Of a DNA stretch of 64,000 nucleotides, positions 54,401-61,666 are shown piece by piece. The notes below the pieces were generated by a model. The model saw nothing but the letters and a program-made list of their open reading frames with translations. It was not told the DNA's origin and ran no database searches. How positions within the stretch are numbered: the stretch's first letter is position 1; each line of letters begins with the position of its first letter. The stretch lies in NCBI GenBank assembly GCA_965261475.1, contig OZ253454.1:1302001-1366000 (forward strand), read 5' to 3'. The translations under genes were made by a program, and so were the position numbers. This DNA comes from G965261475 sp965261475 [NCBI: bacterium]. GTDB lineage: Bacteria > SAR324 > XYD2-FULL-50-16.

Positions 54401-54660
54401 GGCCACAAAAAAAAGGAAAACATGTTTTAAATTTGATTACAAACGAAGATTTAGACTTGGTGATTAATATTCCAAAAAATTTTCAAGAAAAAGAGATTAC
54501 TGACGATTATCAAATTAGAAGAAAGGCAGTAAATACAGCCATTCCTCTTATAACTAACGCTGAGCTTGCTATTCGCTATATAGAAGCGTTGGAGTTTTAT
54601 CAAGATAAAGAATGGGAATACAAGGCTTGGGACGAATATCAAAGCCGACACTTAAATTAA
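51463..54660 (+). CDS. carB: Carbamoyl-phosphate synthase large subunit
   Basis: The synthetase subunit, with two homologous ATP-grasp halves. The N-half has [36 protein letters not shown] and [22 protein letters not shown]; the C-half (from about 550) has [34 protein letters not shown] and [19 protein letters not shown]. A C-terminal methylglyoxal-synthase-like allosteric domain follows. At 1065 residues it is normal. Confidence 0.98.
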   Translation: [1065 protein letters not shown]

Positions 54661-54709
54661 ATAATAATATTTTAATAGCTAGTACTTAGACAATTTTATG
54701 TAAGTTAAA

Positions 54710-55588
54710 TTGAATAATTTTATCATCAATCTTGCCAAACCAAAAGGTATGTGCTGTGTCAAAGCAGCTAGTTTTTTGAAGAAACACTACCAACAAAAAA
54801 AAATCGGACACTTAGGGACTCTAGATCCTATCGCTACAGGAGTGTTGCCTATTTTTGCAGGAAAATATACAAAACTTATTCCATATTTTCAAGATGAAGA
54901 CAAAACATACCTAGCAAGAATTCGTTTAGGCTCTGCTTCTATTACTCTAGACACAGAAAGCAAAATAACTTCTTTTGATATTTTACCTTTTGCTTTAGCT
55001 CAGGTAAAACAAGTTATCAAAGGATTTCAAAGAGAGTTACTACAAGAAGTACCTCTCTACTCTGCTCTAAAATATAAGGGAAAACCTCAATACTATTACG
55101 CAAGAAAAAATATTGAAATTCCAAAAAAGAAAAAAAAAATAACCATTTTTACTATAAATTTATTATCTTACAAACACCCTCTACTTGAGCTAAAAATATG
55201 CTGTTCTAAGGGGTGTTATATTCGTTCACTAGCTAAAGATATTGGGCAAAACTTAGGAACCTGTGCTATTTTAGAGGAATTAACAAGAATAAAAATAGGA
55301 AAAAAATTTACCCAAGAAAACATAGTTTCACTTGACGAAATACTAAAAAAAGAATACGATAAAGCTTTTATGTTAGAACCTTGGGATTTGTTGAATAACT
55401 ATACTTTAGTCAACATCCATGCTGGTGCAATCGCTCCTGTTAGAAAGGGGCAAAAAATAGAAATTAACCAAGAAATAAACACTCAAAAAGAAGTTTTTAT
55501 TTTTTTGAAACAAAGTTTAATTGCAGCTGGAGTTGCCTTGAGAGATCAAAAAAGATTATTCTTTCAACCTAGGAAATTATTTATTTGA
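54710..55588 (+). CDS. truB: tRNA pseudouridine-55 synthase
   Basis: Makes pseudouridine 55 in the tRNA T-loop. The N-terminal LAKPKGMCCVKAASFLKK and the catalytic aspartate region KIGHLGTLDPIATGVLPI are diagnostic, with VPLYSALKYKGKPQYYYAR and CSKGCYIRSLAKDIG further on. At 292 residues it is normal. The start is TTG at 54710; no ATG lies nearby in frame before the conserved region. It precedes rpsO by 9 bases, as in many proteobacteria. Confidence 0.95.
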   Translation: MNNFIINLAKPKGMCCVKAASFLKKHYQQKKIGHLGTLDPIATGVLPIFAGKYTKLIPYFQDEDKTYLARIRLGSASITLDTESKITSFDILPFALAQVKQVIKGFQRELLQEVPLYSALKYKGKPQYYYARKNIEIPKKKKKITIFTINLLSYKHPLLELKICCSKGCYIRSLAKDIGQNLGTCAILEELTRIKIGKKFTQENIVSLDEILKKEYDKAFMLEPWDLLNNYTLVNIHAGAIAPVRKGQKIEINQEINTQKEVFIFLKQSLIAAGVALRDQKRLFFQPRKLFI

Positions 55589-55597
55589 ATTAAAATA

Positions 55598-55864
55598 ATG
55601 CTTACAAAAAAGGACAAAGGTGAGATTGTTAAAAAATATGGCAATAGTACAAAGAATACAGGATCTACAGCTACTCAAATAGCTTTACTAACTGCTAGAA
55701 TTGCTTATTTAACAAAACATTTTAAAATTCACAAAGAAGATTTTTCTGCTCAAAAAAGCCTGCTTTATCTTGTAGGTAAAAGAAAAAAGTTTCTTAATTA
55801 TTTAAAAAAACAAAATAATCAAGAATATCTTGACTTGATCTCACAACTATCAATTAGAAAATAA
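55598..55864 (+). CDS. rpsO: Ribosomal protein uS15
   Basis: Binds 16S rRNA in the small subunit. The 88-residue product has STKNTGSTATQIALLTARIAYLTKHFKIHKEDFSAQKSLLYLVGKRKKFLNYLK, the core of uS15, broken here only by slightly unusual residues. It lies between truB and pnp in the conserved order. The following 266-base gap holds hairpins and a possible FNR site. Confidence 0.97.
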   Translation: MLTKKDKGEIVKKYGNSTKNTGSTATQIALLTARIAYLTKHFKIHKEDFSAQKSLLYLVGKRKKFLNYLKKQNNQEYLDLISQLSIRK

Positions 55865-55906
55865 TTGTTTGTCCCCTTGTGTGAAGCATTCTTATTGTTT
55901 GTCTAA

Positions 55907-55993
55907 AGCAGAGCTCTTTGCTGTAAGTTAAATTGCAGAGTGCATACTGTTCAAATTATAATTTATTGGTAAATCATAATTTTTGTTTACCAA
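55907..55993 (+). promoter_or_regulatory. Hairpins in the rpsO-pnp intergenic region
   Basis: AGCAGA (55907-55912) and TTTGCT (55917-55922) form a small stem. TTGGTAAA (55966-55973) and TTTACCAA (55986-55993) form a perfect 8-bp stem with a 12-base loop, extendable with bulges through flanking A/T sequence. In E. coli the same interval holds an RNase III-cleaved stem through which PNPase controls its own mRNA; a similar role is inferred. Confidence 0.45.
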
Positions 55994-56084
55994 GTAATTT
56001 AATAATTGCTTAATAAACAACAGTTAGTGGTGTGACGATAATTTTCAAAGATTTAACTAAGGTTTGCATAAAATTTATGAGTTA

Positions 56085-56098
56085 TTGATCAAAATCAA
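56085..56098 (+). promoter_or_regulatory. Exact FNR-type palindrome upstream of pnp
   Basis: TTGATCAAAATCAA is a perfect match to the FNR consensus (TTGAT, four bases, ATCAA), and the symmetry extends to TTATTGAT/ATCAATAA. Its centre (56091.5) lies 28.5 bases before a -10-like TACTAT at 56120-56125, close to the spacing of class II FNR-activated promoters. No regulator gene is in the window. Confidence 0.5.
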
Positions 56099-56130
56099 TA
56101 ATTCTTTAATAAAATTAAATACTATAAAAA

Positions 56131-58206
56131 ATGAATAAAATAGAAGTAGATTTAGCTGGCACTCCGCTAGTACTAGAAACTGGTAAGTTAGCAAAACAAG
56201 CTAATGGAGCTGTCACTGTAAAACACGGCAACACTGTAATTTTAACCGTTGCAGTAGGTAGCGATAATATAAACCATGAGTTAAATTTTTTTCCCTTAAC
56301 CTGTCAATTTTATATTAAACATTACTCTCACGGCAAAATACCAGGAGGTTTTATAAAAAGAGAAAATAGGCAATCTGATTTTGAAATTTTGACTTCGCGT
56401 CTTATGGATAGACCTCTTCGTCCTTTATTTGAAGATTGGTATAAAGCAGAAACTCAAGTTATTTCAACTGTGTTAAGCTACAAAGCAGATTTTGCTCCTG
56501 AATCTTTAGCGATTTTAAGTGCTTCTGCGAGTTTGTTAATTTCTGATCTTCCTTTTCATAACCCTATAGCTGGAGTAAGAGTAGGTTTTGTAGACGGAAA
56601 ATTTATAGCAAACCCTAATACTGAAGTTTTAGAAAATAGCTTAATGGATTTATTTATAGTCGCTTCTGATAGCTCTATTGTGATGGTAGAGGCAAATGCA
56701 AACCAATTAGATGAAGAAACCATGCTCAAAGGCTTAGATTTTGGCTTTCAATATGCACAGCCACTAATCAAAATCCAAAAAGAATTAGCCGAGCAAGTTG
56801 GAAAACCAAAAATGACTGCTCCGATAAATTTAACCTCAAAAATAGAAATTCCAGAAGAGAAAATCTTAACAACTACTAAATCTAAATTACAGGAAGCACT
56901 TTTTGAAAAAACAAAAATCAAAAGGTCTCAAAAGATAAAGGAAGTAACCAGTGCAGCTATAAGCGAATACTCTACAGAAGAAACAGCAAGCGCTATTAAA
57001 ACCCTTTTAGGGGATACTGCTAAAAACATTATTAGAGAAGAAATTCTACTGAATAATCATAGAGTAGATGGAAGAAAAAATACAGATATTCGTCCTATAA
57101 CTTGTGAGTTAGGGATACTACCAGAAACACACGGCTCAGCCTTGTTTACTAGAGGAGAAACTCAAGCACTTGTAGTGTTAACTCTAGGCACCAAAGAAGA
57201 CGCACAAATGGTAGATAATGTAGTAAGTAATGAACAAAAAAGATTTTATTTGCATTATAATTTTCCCGCTTTTTGCGTTGGAGAAGTAAAGAGAGCAGGA
57301 CCACCTAGCCGTAGAGAAATAGGGCATGGCAAACTAGTAGAAAAAAGCATAGCAGGTTTACTACCACCACTAGATCAAAATTTTCCTTATACTGTTCGTA
57401 TAGTATCAGAAATTCTAGAATCTAATGGCTCTTCTTCTATGGCTTCTGTTTGTGGTGCTAGTTTAGCCTTGATGGATGGAGGCGTCCCCATTACTGAAGC
57501 TATAGCTGGTATAGCTATGGGATTAGTCAAAAAAGGAGATAAGTATGTTATTTTAAGTGATATTTTAGGAGACGAAGATCATATTGGAGATATGGACTTT
57601 AAAGTAGCTGGTACCAAGAATGGTATTACTGGTTTACAGATGGATATTAAAATTGATGGTATATCTCAGGAGTTAATGAAAGAAGCTCTTACTCAAGCCA
57701 AAGAAGGTCGTTTAAAAATTTTAGAAACTATGAGTAAAACTATTGCCCAAACTAAACCTACTTTGGCAAATAATGCTCCAAGATATATTCAATACAAAGT
57801 AGATACTTCTAAAATAAAAAAAATTATAGGCACTGGAGGACAAACTATCAAAGCTATTGTTTCTCAAACAGGAGTAAAAATAGATATCAATGAGACAGGA
57901 TTAGTAAATATTGCCGCCTACGATCAAAAAAGTGCAGAAGCAGCATTAGTTATTATTCAAAGCCTTGTTAAAGAGATAGAAGTTGGCAAAATCTACGAAG
58001 CAGTTGTCAAAAAAATTACACCTTATGGTGCTTATGTAGAATGTCTGCCAGGTGTTGATGGTTTTTTACATATTGCCGATATATCTCATGATCATATTGA
58101 TGACTTAAAAAACTACCTCAAAGAAGGGCAAGTTGTCACTGTCAAAGCAACTGGAAACGATAGACGAGGCAACATGAGAGTATCTATTAAAGAAGCAAAC
58201 AAATAA
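56131..58206 (+). CDS. pnp: Polyribonucleotide nucleotidyltransferase (PNPase)
   Basis: Phosphorolytic 3'-5' exoribonuclease of the RNA degradosome. Two RNase PH domains (the first with GGFIKRENRQSDFEILTSRLMDRPLRPLF; the second from about 310 with RVDGRKNTDIRPI and GDEDHIGDMDFKVAGT) are followed by KH (KIIGTGGQTIKAIVSQTGVKIDI) and S1 (GKIYEAVVKKITPYGAYVECLPGVDGFLHI) domains. At 691 residues it is normal. Confidence 0.98.
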   Translation: MNKIEVDLAGTPLVLETGKLAKQANGAVTVKHGNTVILTVAVGSDNINHELNFFPLTCQFYIKHYSHGKIPGGFIKRENRQSDFEILTSRLMDRPLRPLFEDWYKAETQVISTVLSYKADFAPESLAILSASASLLISDLPFHNPIAGVRVGFVDGKFIANPNTEVLENSLMDLFIVASDSSIVMVEANANQLDEETMLKGLDFGFQYAQPLIKIQKELAEQVGKPKMTAPINLTSKIEIPEEKILTTTKSKLQEALFEKTKIKRSQKIKEVTSAAISEYSTEETASAIKTLLGDTAKNIIREEILLNNHRVDGRKNTDIRPITCELGILPETHGSALFTRGETQALVVLTLGTKEDAQMVDNVVSNEQKRFYLHYNFPAFCVGEVKRAGPPSRREIGHGKLVEKSIAGLLPPLDQNFPYTVRIVSEILESNGSSSMASVCGASLALMDGGVPITEAIAGIAMGLVKKGDKYVILSDILGDEDHIGDMDFKVAGTKNGITGLQMDIKIDGISQELMKEALTQAKEGRLKILETMSKTIAQTKPTLANNAPRYIQYKVDTSKIKKIIGTGGQTIKAIVSQTGVKIDINETGLVNIAAYDQKSAEAALVIIQSLVKEIEVGKIYEAVVKKITPYGAYVECLPGVDGFLHIADISHDHIDDLKNYLKEGQVVTVKATGNDRRGNMRVSIKEANK

Positions 58207-58233
58207 GCAAGCTTGTAGCTCCGTATCATTTTA

Positions 58234-58306
58234 GTCCCCGTAGTTTAAAAGGATAAAACAAAAGATTCCTAATCTTTAGATACGGGTTCAATTCCTGTCG
58301 GGGATA
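58234..58306 (+). tRNA. tRNA-Arg (anticodon CCT)
   Basis: A 73-base cloverleaf. The 7-bp acceptor (GTCCCCG with CGGGGAT, ending in a G-U pair), D-arm GTTT/AAAC with GG in the loop, anticodon stem AAAGA/TCTTT around TTCCTAA, a 4-base variable loop and T-arm ACGGG/CCTGT with loop TTCAATT all form. The anticodon CCT reads AGG (Arg). The discriminator is A and no CCA is encoded. It starts 27 bases after pnp and is probably co-transcribed with it. Confidence 0.93.
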
Positions 58307-58359
58307 AACAGAAGATGTAATTTGCTATTTTAAGTTGACAATACATTAACCACTCTAAC

Positions 58360-58416
58360 AGCTTGCGTTGGAATTTTACCTTAATTAAAAACAGAATAAA
58401 ATTTGAGGCGCAAGCT
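58360..58416 (+). promoter_or_regulatory. Long imperfect hairpin between tRNA-Arg and tsaC
   Basis: AGCTTGCG (58360-58367) pairs perfectly with CGCAAGCT (58409-58416). After a small internal loop, AATTTTA (58372-58378) pairs with TAAAATT (58397-58403), leaving an 18-base loop. The outer stem is GC-rich for this genome. No T-run follows, so it is not a standard terminator; it may be an mRNA-processing or small-RNA structure. Confidence 0.45.
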
Positions 58417-58429
58417 CTAATTCTTGAAC

Positions 58430-58448
58430 AATGATGATAATCATTGTC
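58430..58448 (+). promoter_or_regulatory. Fur-box-like palindrome upstream of tsaC
   Basis: AATGATGATAATCATTGTC matches the 19-base Fur consensus at 16 positions, including the whole TGATAATCATT core. It also lies in a perfect ACAATGAT-GATA-ATCATTGT inverted repeat (58428-58447), 12 bases before the tsaC ATG. Function is inferred from sequence only; tsaC is not a usual iron-regulated gene. Confidence 0.45.
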
Positions 58449-58459
58449 TTGTAACAAAC

Positions 58460-59128
58460 ATGCTAGTATTCCAAAATATAAGCAATTTATTAGCAACCCA
58501 AAAATCTTCCTTATTACAAAATAAAATTTTTATTTTTCCTACTGAAAGCGTCTATGCCATTGGTTGCTGTGCAACTTCTAACTTCGCTGTGCAAAAAATT
58601 TATCAGATTAAAAAAAGAGCAACTAACCTGCCTTTGCTAGTTTTAGTAGATAGCTTAAAAATGTTATTAGAATATGCAAACAAGCTGCACCCACATCAAA
58701 AACAAGTGTTATCTGCTATAGGAGCAGGAGAAGCCACTATTATTTTGAAAGCTAAAAATAAACTGTCTCACTATCTCAATATACCGCAAAAAAATTTTCA
58801 TACACAAAGCATAGGTTTTCGTATTACCTCTCACCCTCTAGCTCAAAAACTTATTCAATTCTTACAAGTACCAATAGTCGGTACAAGCGCTAACATCAGT
58901 GGTCAAGCAACTGCGTATCAAATACTAGAGATTGAAACAAATTTATTATCTAAAGTAGATTTTGTACTAGATGGAGGAAAAACAGACAGAGCTGCTTGTT
59001 CGAGTTTACTCGATTTTACTACATTCCCTAAAATCAGTTTATTAAGACAAGGCAAATTTTCCTTACAAAAACTACAAGAATTATCACTCAAATATAACTT
59101 AGATTGGATAGATAAAAAACATGTATAA
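58460..59128 (+). CDS. tsaC: Threonylcarbamoyl-AMP synthase (TsaC/YrdC)
   Basis: Makes threonylcarbamoyl-AMP from threonine, bicarbonate and ATP for t6A37 modification of tRNA. The substrate pocket motifs are IFIFPTESVYAIGC (residues 23-36), KIYQIKKRATNLPLLVLV and VPIVGTSANISGQ. At 222 residues it has the YrdC domain without a Sua5 C-terminal domain. The ATG at 58460 is chosen; a TTG at 58424 would extend the protein through the palindrome. It overlaps the ROK gene by 8 bases. Confidence 0.92.
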   Translation: MLVFQNISNLLATQKSSLLQNKIFIFPTESVYAIGCCATSNFAVQKIYQIKKRATNLPLLVLVDSLKMLLEYANKLHPHQKQVLSAIGAGEATIILKAKNKLSHYLNIPQKNFHTQSIGFRITSHPLAQKLIQFLQVPIVGTSANISGQATAYQILEIETNLLSKVDFVLDGGKTDRAACSSLLDFTTFPKISLLRQGKFSLQKLQELSLKYNLDWIDKKHV

Positions 59129-60008
59129 AATAGGAATTGATCTAGGAGGAACAAAAATAGAAGTTGCCATCTTGCAAAACAATTCTAGCAAACCTATAGT
59201 TAGAAAAAGAATTCCTACCAACGCCAATGCTGGTTATGCGGCTATACTGCAAAAGATCTCACAATTAGTACAAGAGCTCAAACAGGCAATACCCCCACGA
59301 GTAAAAACAAAAATAGGTATAGGAATACCGGGTTTTATTTCTAAGAAAACAGGTAGAATCTTAAATTCCAATACTCAATGTCTAAATGGACAAAACTTGC
59401 AAACAGATTTAGCAAATATATTTTTACAAAAAATTATGGTAGAAAACGATGCCAACTGTTTCGCTCTCAGCGAGGCTTGTTGGGGGGCAGCACAAGATGC
59501 TAATCTTGTTTTAGGAATTATCATTGGCACAGGAATGGGAGGAGGGCTAATTTTTCAAAAAAAAATACTTTCTGGTTGTCATGGCTTTGCAGGAGAAATA
59601 GGACATCTAAGCTCTAATTTTTTTGGAGATCTTTGTTGGTGTACCCAAAAAGGATGTCATGAAACCTATCTATCTGGTACTGCAATACAAAATAAATTTG
59701 CAAAGATTTACAATCAAAACCTATCTGTACTAGAAATTTATAATCTTTTTTTAGCACAAGACAAACGTGCTATAACTTTCTTTCAAAATTTTTTACAAAA
59801 TTTTGGTAGAATTATGAGTAATTTAATTTTAGCTATTCAACCCGAAAAAATAGTGCTAGGAGGAGGAGTTTCTAACCTTCCTTTGTTATACCAAGAAGGA
59901 GTGGACTGTGTAAAAAAAATTTTAGCTCATCAAGCTCATCTTCCTGCTATTGTTCCAAATAAATTAGGAGATGCTAGCGGTGTTTTTGGAGCTGCTTTGT
60001 TGGCGTAA
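59121..60008 (+). CDS. ROK-family sugar kinase
   Basis: ATP-dependent hexose or N-acetylhexosamine kinase of 295 residues. It shows the phosphate-1 loop IGIDLGGTKIEVAIL, ENDANCFALSEA with the catalytic aspartate, GTGMGGG, and the ROK zinc signature CWCTQKGCHETYLSG after GEIGH. It resembles fructokinase/NagK-type ROK enzymes; the substrate cannot be named. It overlaps tsaC and converges on ribH with a 23-base gap. Confidence 0.9.
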   Translation: MYKIGIDLGGTKIEVAILQNNSSKPIVRKRIPTNANAGYAAILQKISQLVQELKQAIPPRVKTKIGIGIPGFISKKTGRILNSNTQCLNGQNLQTDLANIFLQKIMVENDANCFALSEACWGAAQDANLVLGIIIGTGMGGGLIFQKKILSGCHGFAGEIGHLSSNFFGDLCWCTQKGCHETYLSGTAIQNKFAKIYNQNLSVLEIYNLFLAQDKRAITFFQNFLQNFGRIMSNLILAIQPEKIVLGGGVSNLPLLYQEGVDCVKKILAHQAHLPAIVPNKLGDASGVFGAALLA

Positions 60009-60031
60009 TCTAGCCTCGAAAATAACGATTT

Positions 60032-60463
60032 TTATACTATCTGTTTTATCATTGCGTGCAAAGCTGCTACTGCTTTTCTAGCGTAGGGCTCTAAGCGAGG
60101 CGGTATTTGCTCTGCGCTAATTTCTGGACCTAAAATTCCAATGCCCATAGGCATAGATAATTCTAATTGTAACCTAATCAAAGCAGAAACAACACTTTGA
60201 GCCATTACCAGTCCATGGGCTGTCTCTCCTTTTTCAATAATCCCCAAAACAACTACTCCACGAGTACTAGCTCCACTAATACTAGTAGAGGCAGCTCTAC
60301 TAGTGCAAAGAGGTAATTCCATAGCACCTGGTACCCAAAACTCTTGGTTAATAATCAGATTCAATTTTTTAGCTTCGTCTCTAGCATAACCTAGCATTTG
60401 TTTCATAGCATCTTGATGAAAAGAGCTTAATGCAAGGTTAATGTAAGTGTTAGTAAGTAGCAT
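60032..60463 (-). CDS. ribH: 6,7-dimethyl-8-ribityllumazine synthase
   Basis: Condenses the ribityl-aminouracil and dihydroxybutanone phosphate in riboflavin synthesis. Conserved regions are VPGAMELPLCT, VVLGIIEKGETAHGLVMAQSV with the catalytic histidine, and MGIGILGPEISAEQIPPRL with the phosphate-binding arginine. At 143 residues it is a little short and rather divergent, and the usual IRGxTPHF reads IEKGETAHG. It overlaps the 3' end of the preceding gene by 14 bases. No other rib gene is in the window. Confidence 0.85.
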   Translation of the reverse strand: MLLTNTYINLALSSFHQDAMKQMLGYARDEAKKLNLIINQEFWVPGAMELPLCTSRAASTSISGASTRGVVVLGIIEKGETAHGLVMAQSVVSALIRLQLELSMPMGIGILGPEISAEQIPPRLEPYARKAVAALHAMIKQIV

Positions 60464-61655
60464 GTTTTATTTCTAGAGAAAAATAAGTAATTTGTTCCTC
60501 TTTTGTTGCCAGTAAAAATATATCTTTTTTTAAAATTTTTTGCCATTTTGTTTTATTTTGCTCCCAAAAATCTGTTTTTAGAGAAGCAATTTTGAGCAAA
60601 ATTTTGGCATCGTCTTGCTCAAAAAATACAAGCCAAAAATCGTCAAACGGTAATTTTTCTATTTCTTTTAAAATATTAGAGGGAAAAAGCAACGAGCGTT
60701 GTCTAAGCTCTTGTAGTATTTGTTGGTGAAACGCTGTCACTCCTCTAGTGAATAATTTTTGTGTTTTACTATTTTGAGTGGAATTTTTTTGTAATTTTCG
60801 AAGCTCAATTAACTCTGTGTGTAATTTTTGTGTAATATAAAAATTATTAAAAATAAAGAAAAAAGAAAAACATAGCATTGCAACACAACCTATGTAAGCT
60901 AAAGCAGATTTATTATGTTTTTTGCTCTTTGCTTTCTGAGATATAGGTTTTTTACTGCTAAAAAAATCTTGATAAGAAGGAAAGAAAAAAGATTTATTTT
61001 CTGCAATAAAATTATTATTTATTTTTTCTTTCTGTTTGATTAAAAAAAAATAAATATCATTGATTTCAATATTAGTAATACTTTGCACTGCTTGCAAAAA
61101 TTCTGTATTTGATAGTTGTTGTAGATTGGGAAAATACTGAATATCAGAAAAATATTTTTGTATAATAATAACTTCATTATCTAAGCAAAATGCAATATTT
61201 TTATTTTGTGGGCAAGCAAGGGCTTTATTAAAAAAATAAGAAGCGGCTGGTTCTAAACTATGTACAAATGGTATATTTTTCATAAAAAAATTTTTTTTAT
61301 TATACATGTAGTAGGCAAAGCGAATTTGTGTGCTAGTGATCCGAAAGGCTTGTATATATCTATGCTTTGCTTGTAGCATTTGAGGTGGCAAAATAGCTTC
61401 CCATAAATTATCGTATTCTTTTTTATATAAAGCAGGCAGATATGGAAGGAATGTCTTGACGTCGGGGTAACTAATGAGAACTTTTTTAAAGGAAATTTTT
61501 TTAAAATCAGATAGCCTAATAGGCTCTAGTTTGTAATAAAAAAAAAATTTACCTTGATTGGCAGAAACTCTCTTCACAAAATAAGGAGAAATCAGGTAAG
61601 GTTGGTTTTTGTGAATTATAATAAGGTCAATAGGATCTCTTCTTTTTGGAGCCAT
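60450..61655 (-). CDS. Single-pass membrane protein with GspL/PilM-PilN-like architecture
   Basis: Not firmly recognised. A cytoplasmic domain of about 245 residues ends in a lysine-rich stretch (KAKSKKHNK). A single membrane segment follows (about 250-272, ALAYIGCVAMLCFSFFFIFNN), then a short coiled-coil-like part and a periplasmic alpha/beta domain of about 100 residues. This is the layout of GspL, which anchors GspE to the inner membrane, and the SLEPAASYFFNKAL region resembles the end of the actin-like GspL domain. Since gspC, gspE and gspF are in the window, GspL is the best guess. The ATG at 61655 is used rather than a TTG two codons upstream. Confidence 0.45.
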   Translation of the reverse strand: MAPKRRDPIDLIIIHKNQPYLISPYFVKRVSANQGKFFFYYKLEPIRLSDFKKISFKKVLISYPDVKTFLPYLPALYKKEYDNLWEAILPPQMLQAKHRYIQAFRITSTQIRFAYYMYNKKNFFMKNIPFVHSLEPAASYFFNKALACPQNKNIAFCLDNEVIIIQKYFSDIQYFPNLQQLSNTEFLQAVQSITNIEINDIYFFLIKQKEKINNNFIAENKSFFFPSYQDFFSSKKPISQKAKSKKHNKSALAYIGCVAMLCFSFFFIFNNFYITQKLHTELIELRKLQKNSTQNSKTQKLFTRGVTAFHQQILQELRQRSLLFPSNILKEIEKLPFDDFWLVFFEQDDAKILLKIASLKTDFWEQNKTKWQKILKKDIFLLATKEEQITYFSLEIKHATY

Positions 61656-61666
61656 TAGCAAATATT

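Noticed and set aside
58335-58340. TTGACA as a -35 element for tsaC
   Set aside because: No acceptable -10 lies 16-18 bases downstream.
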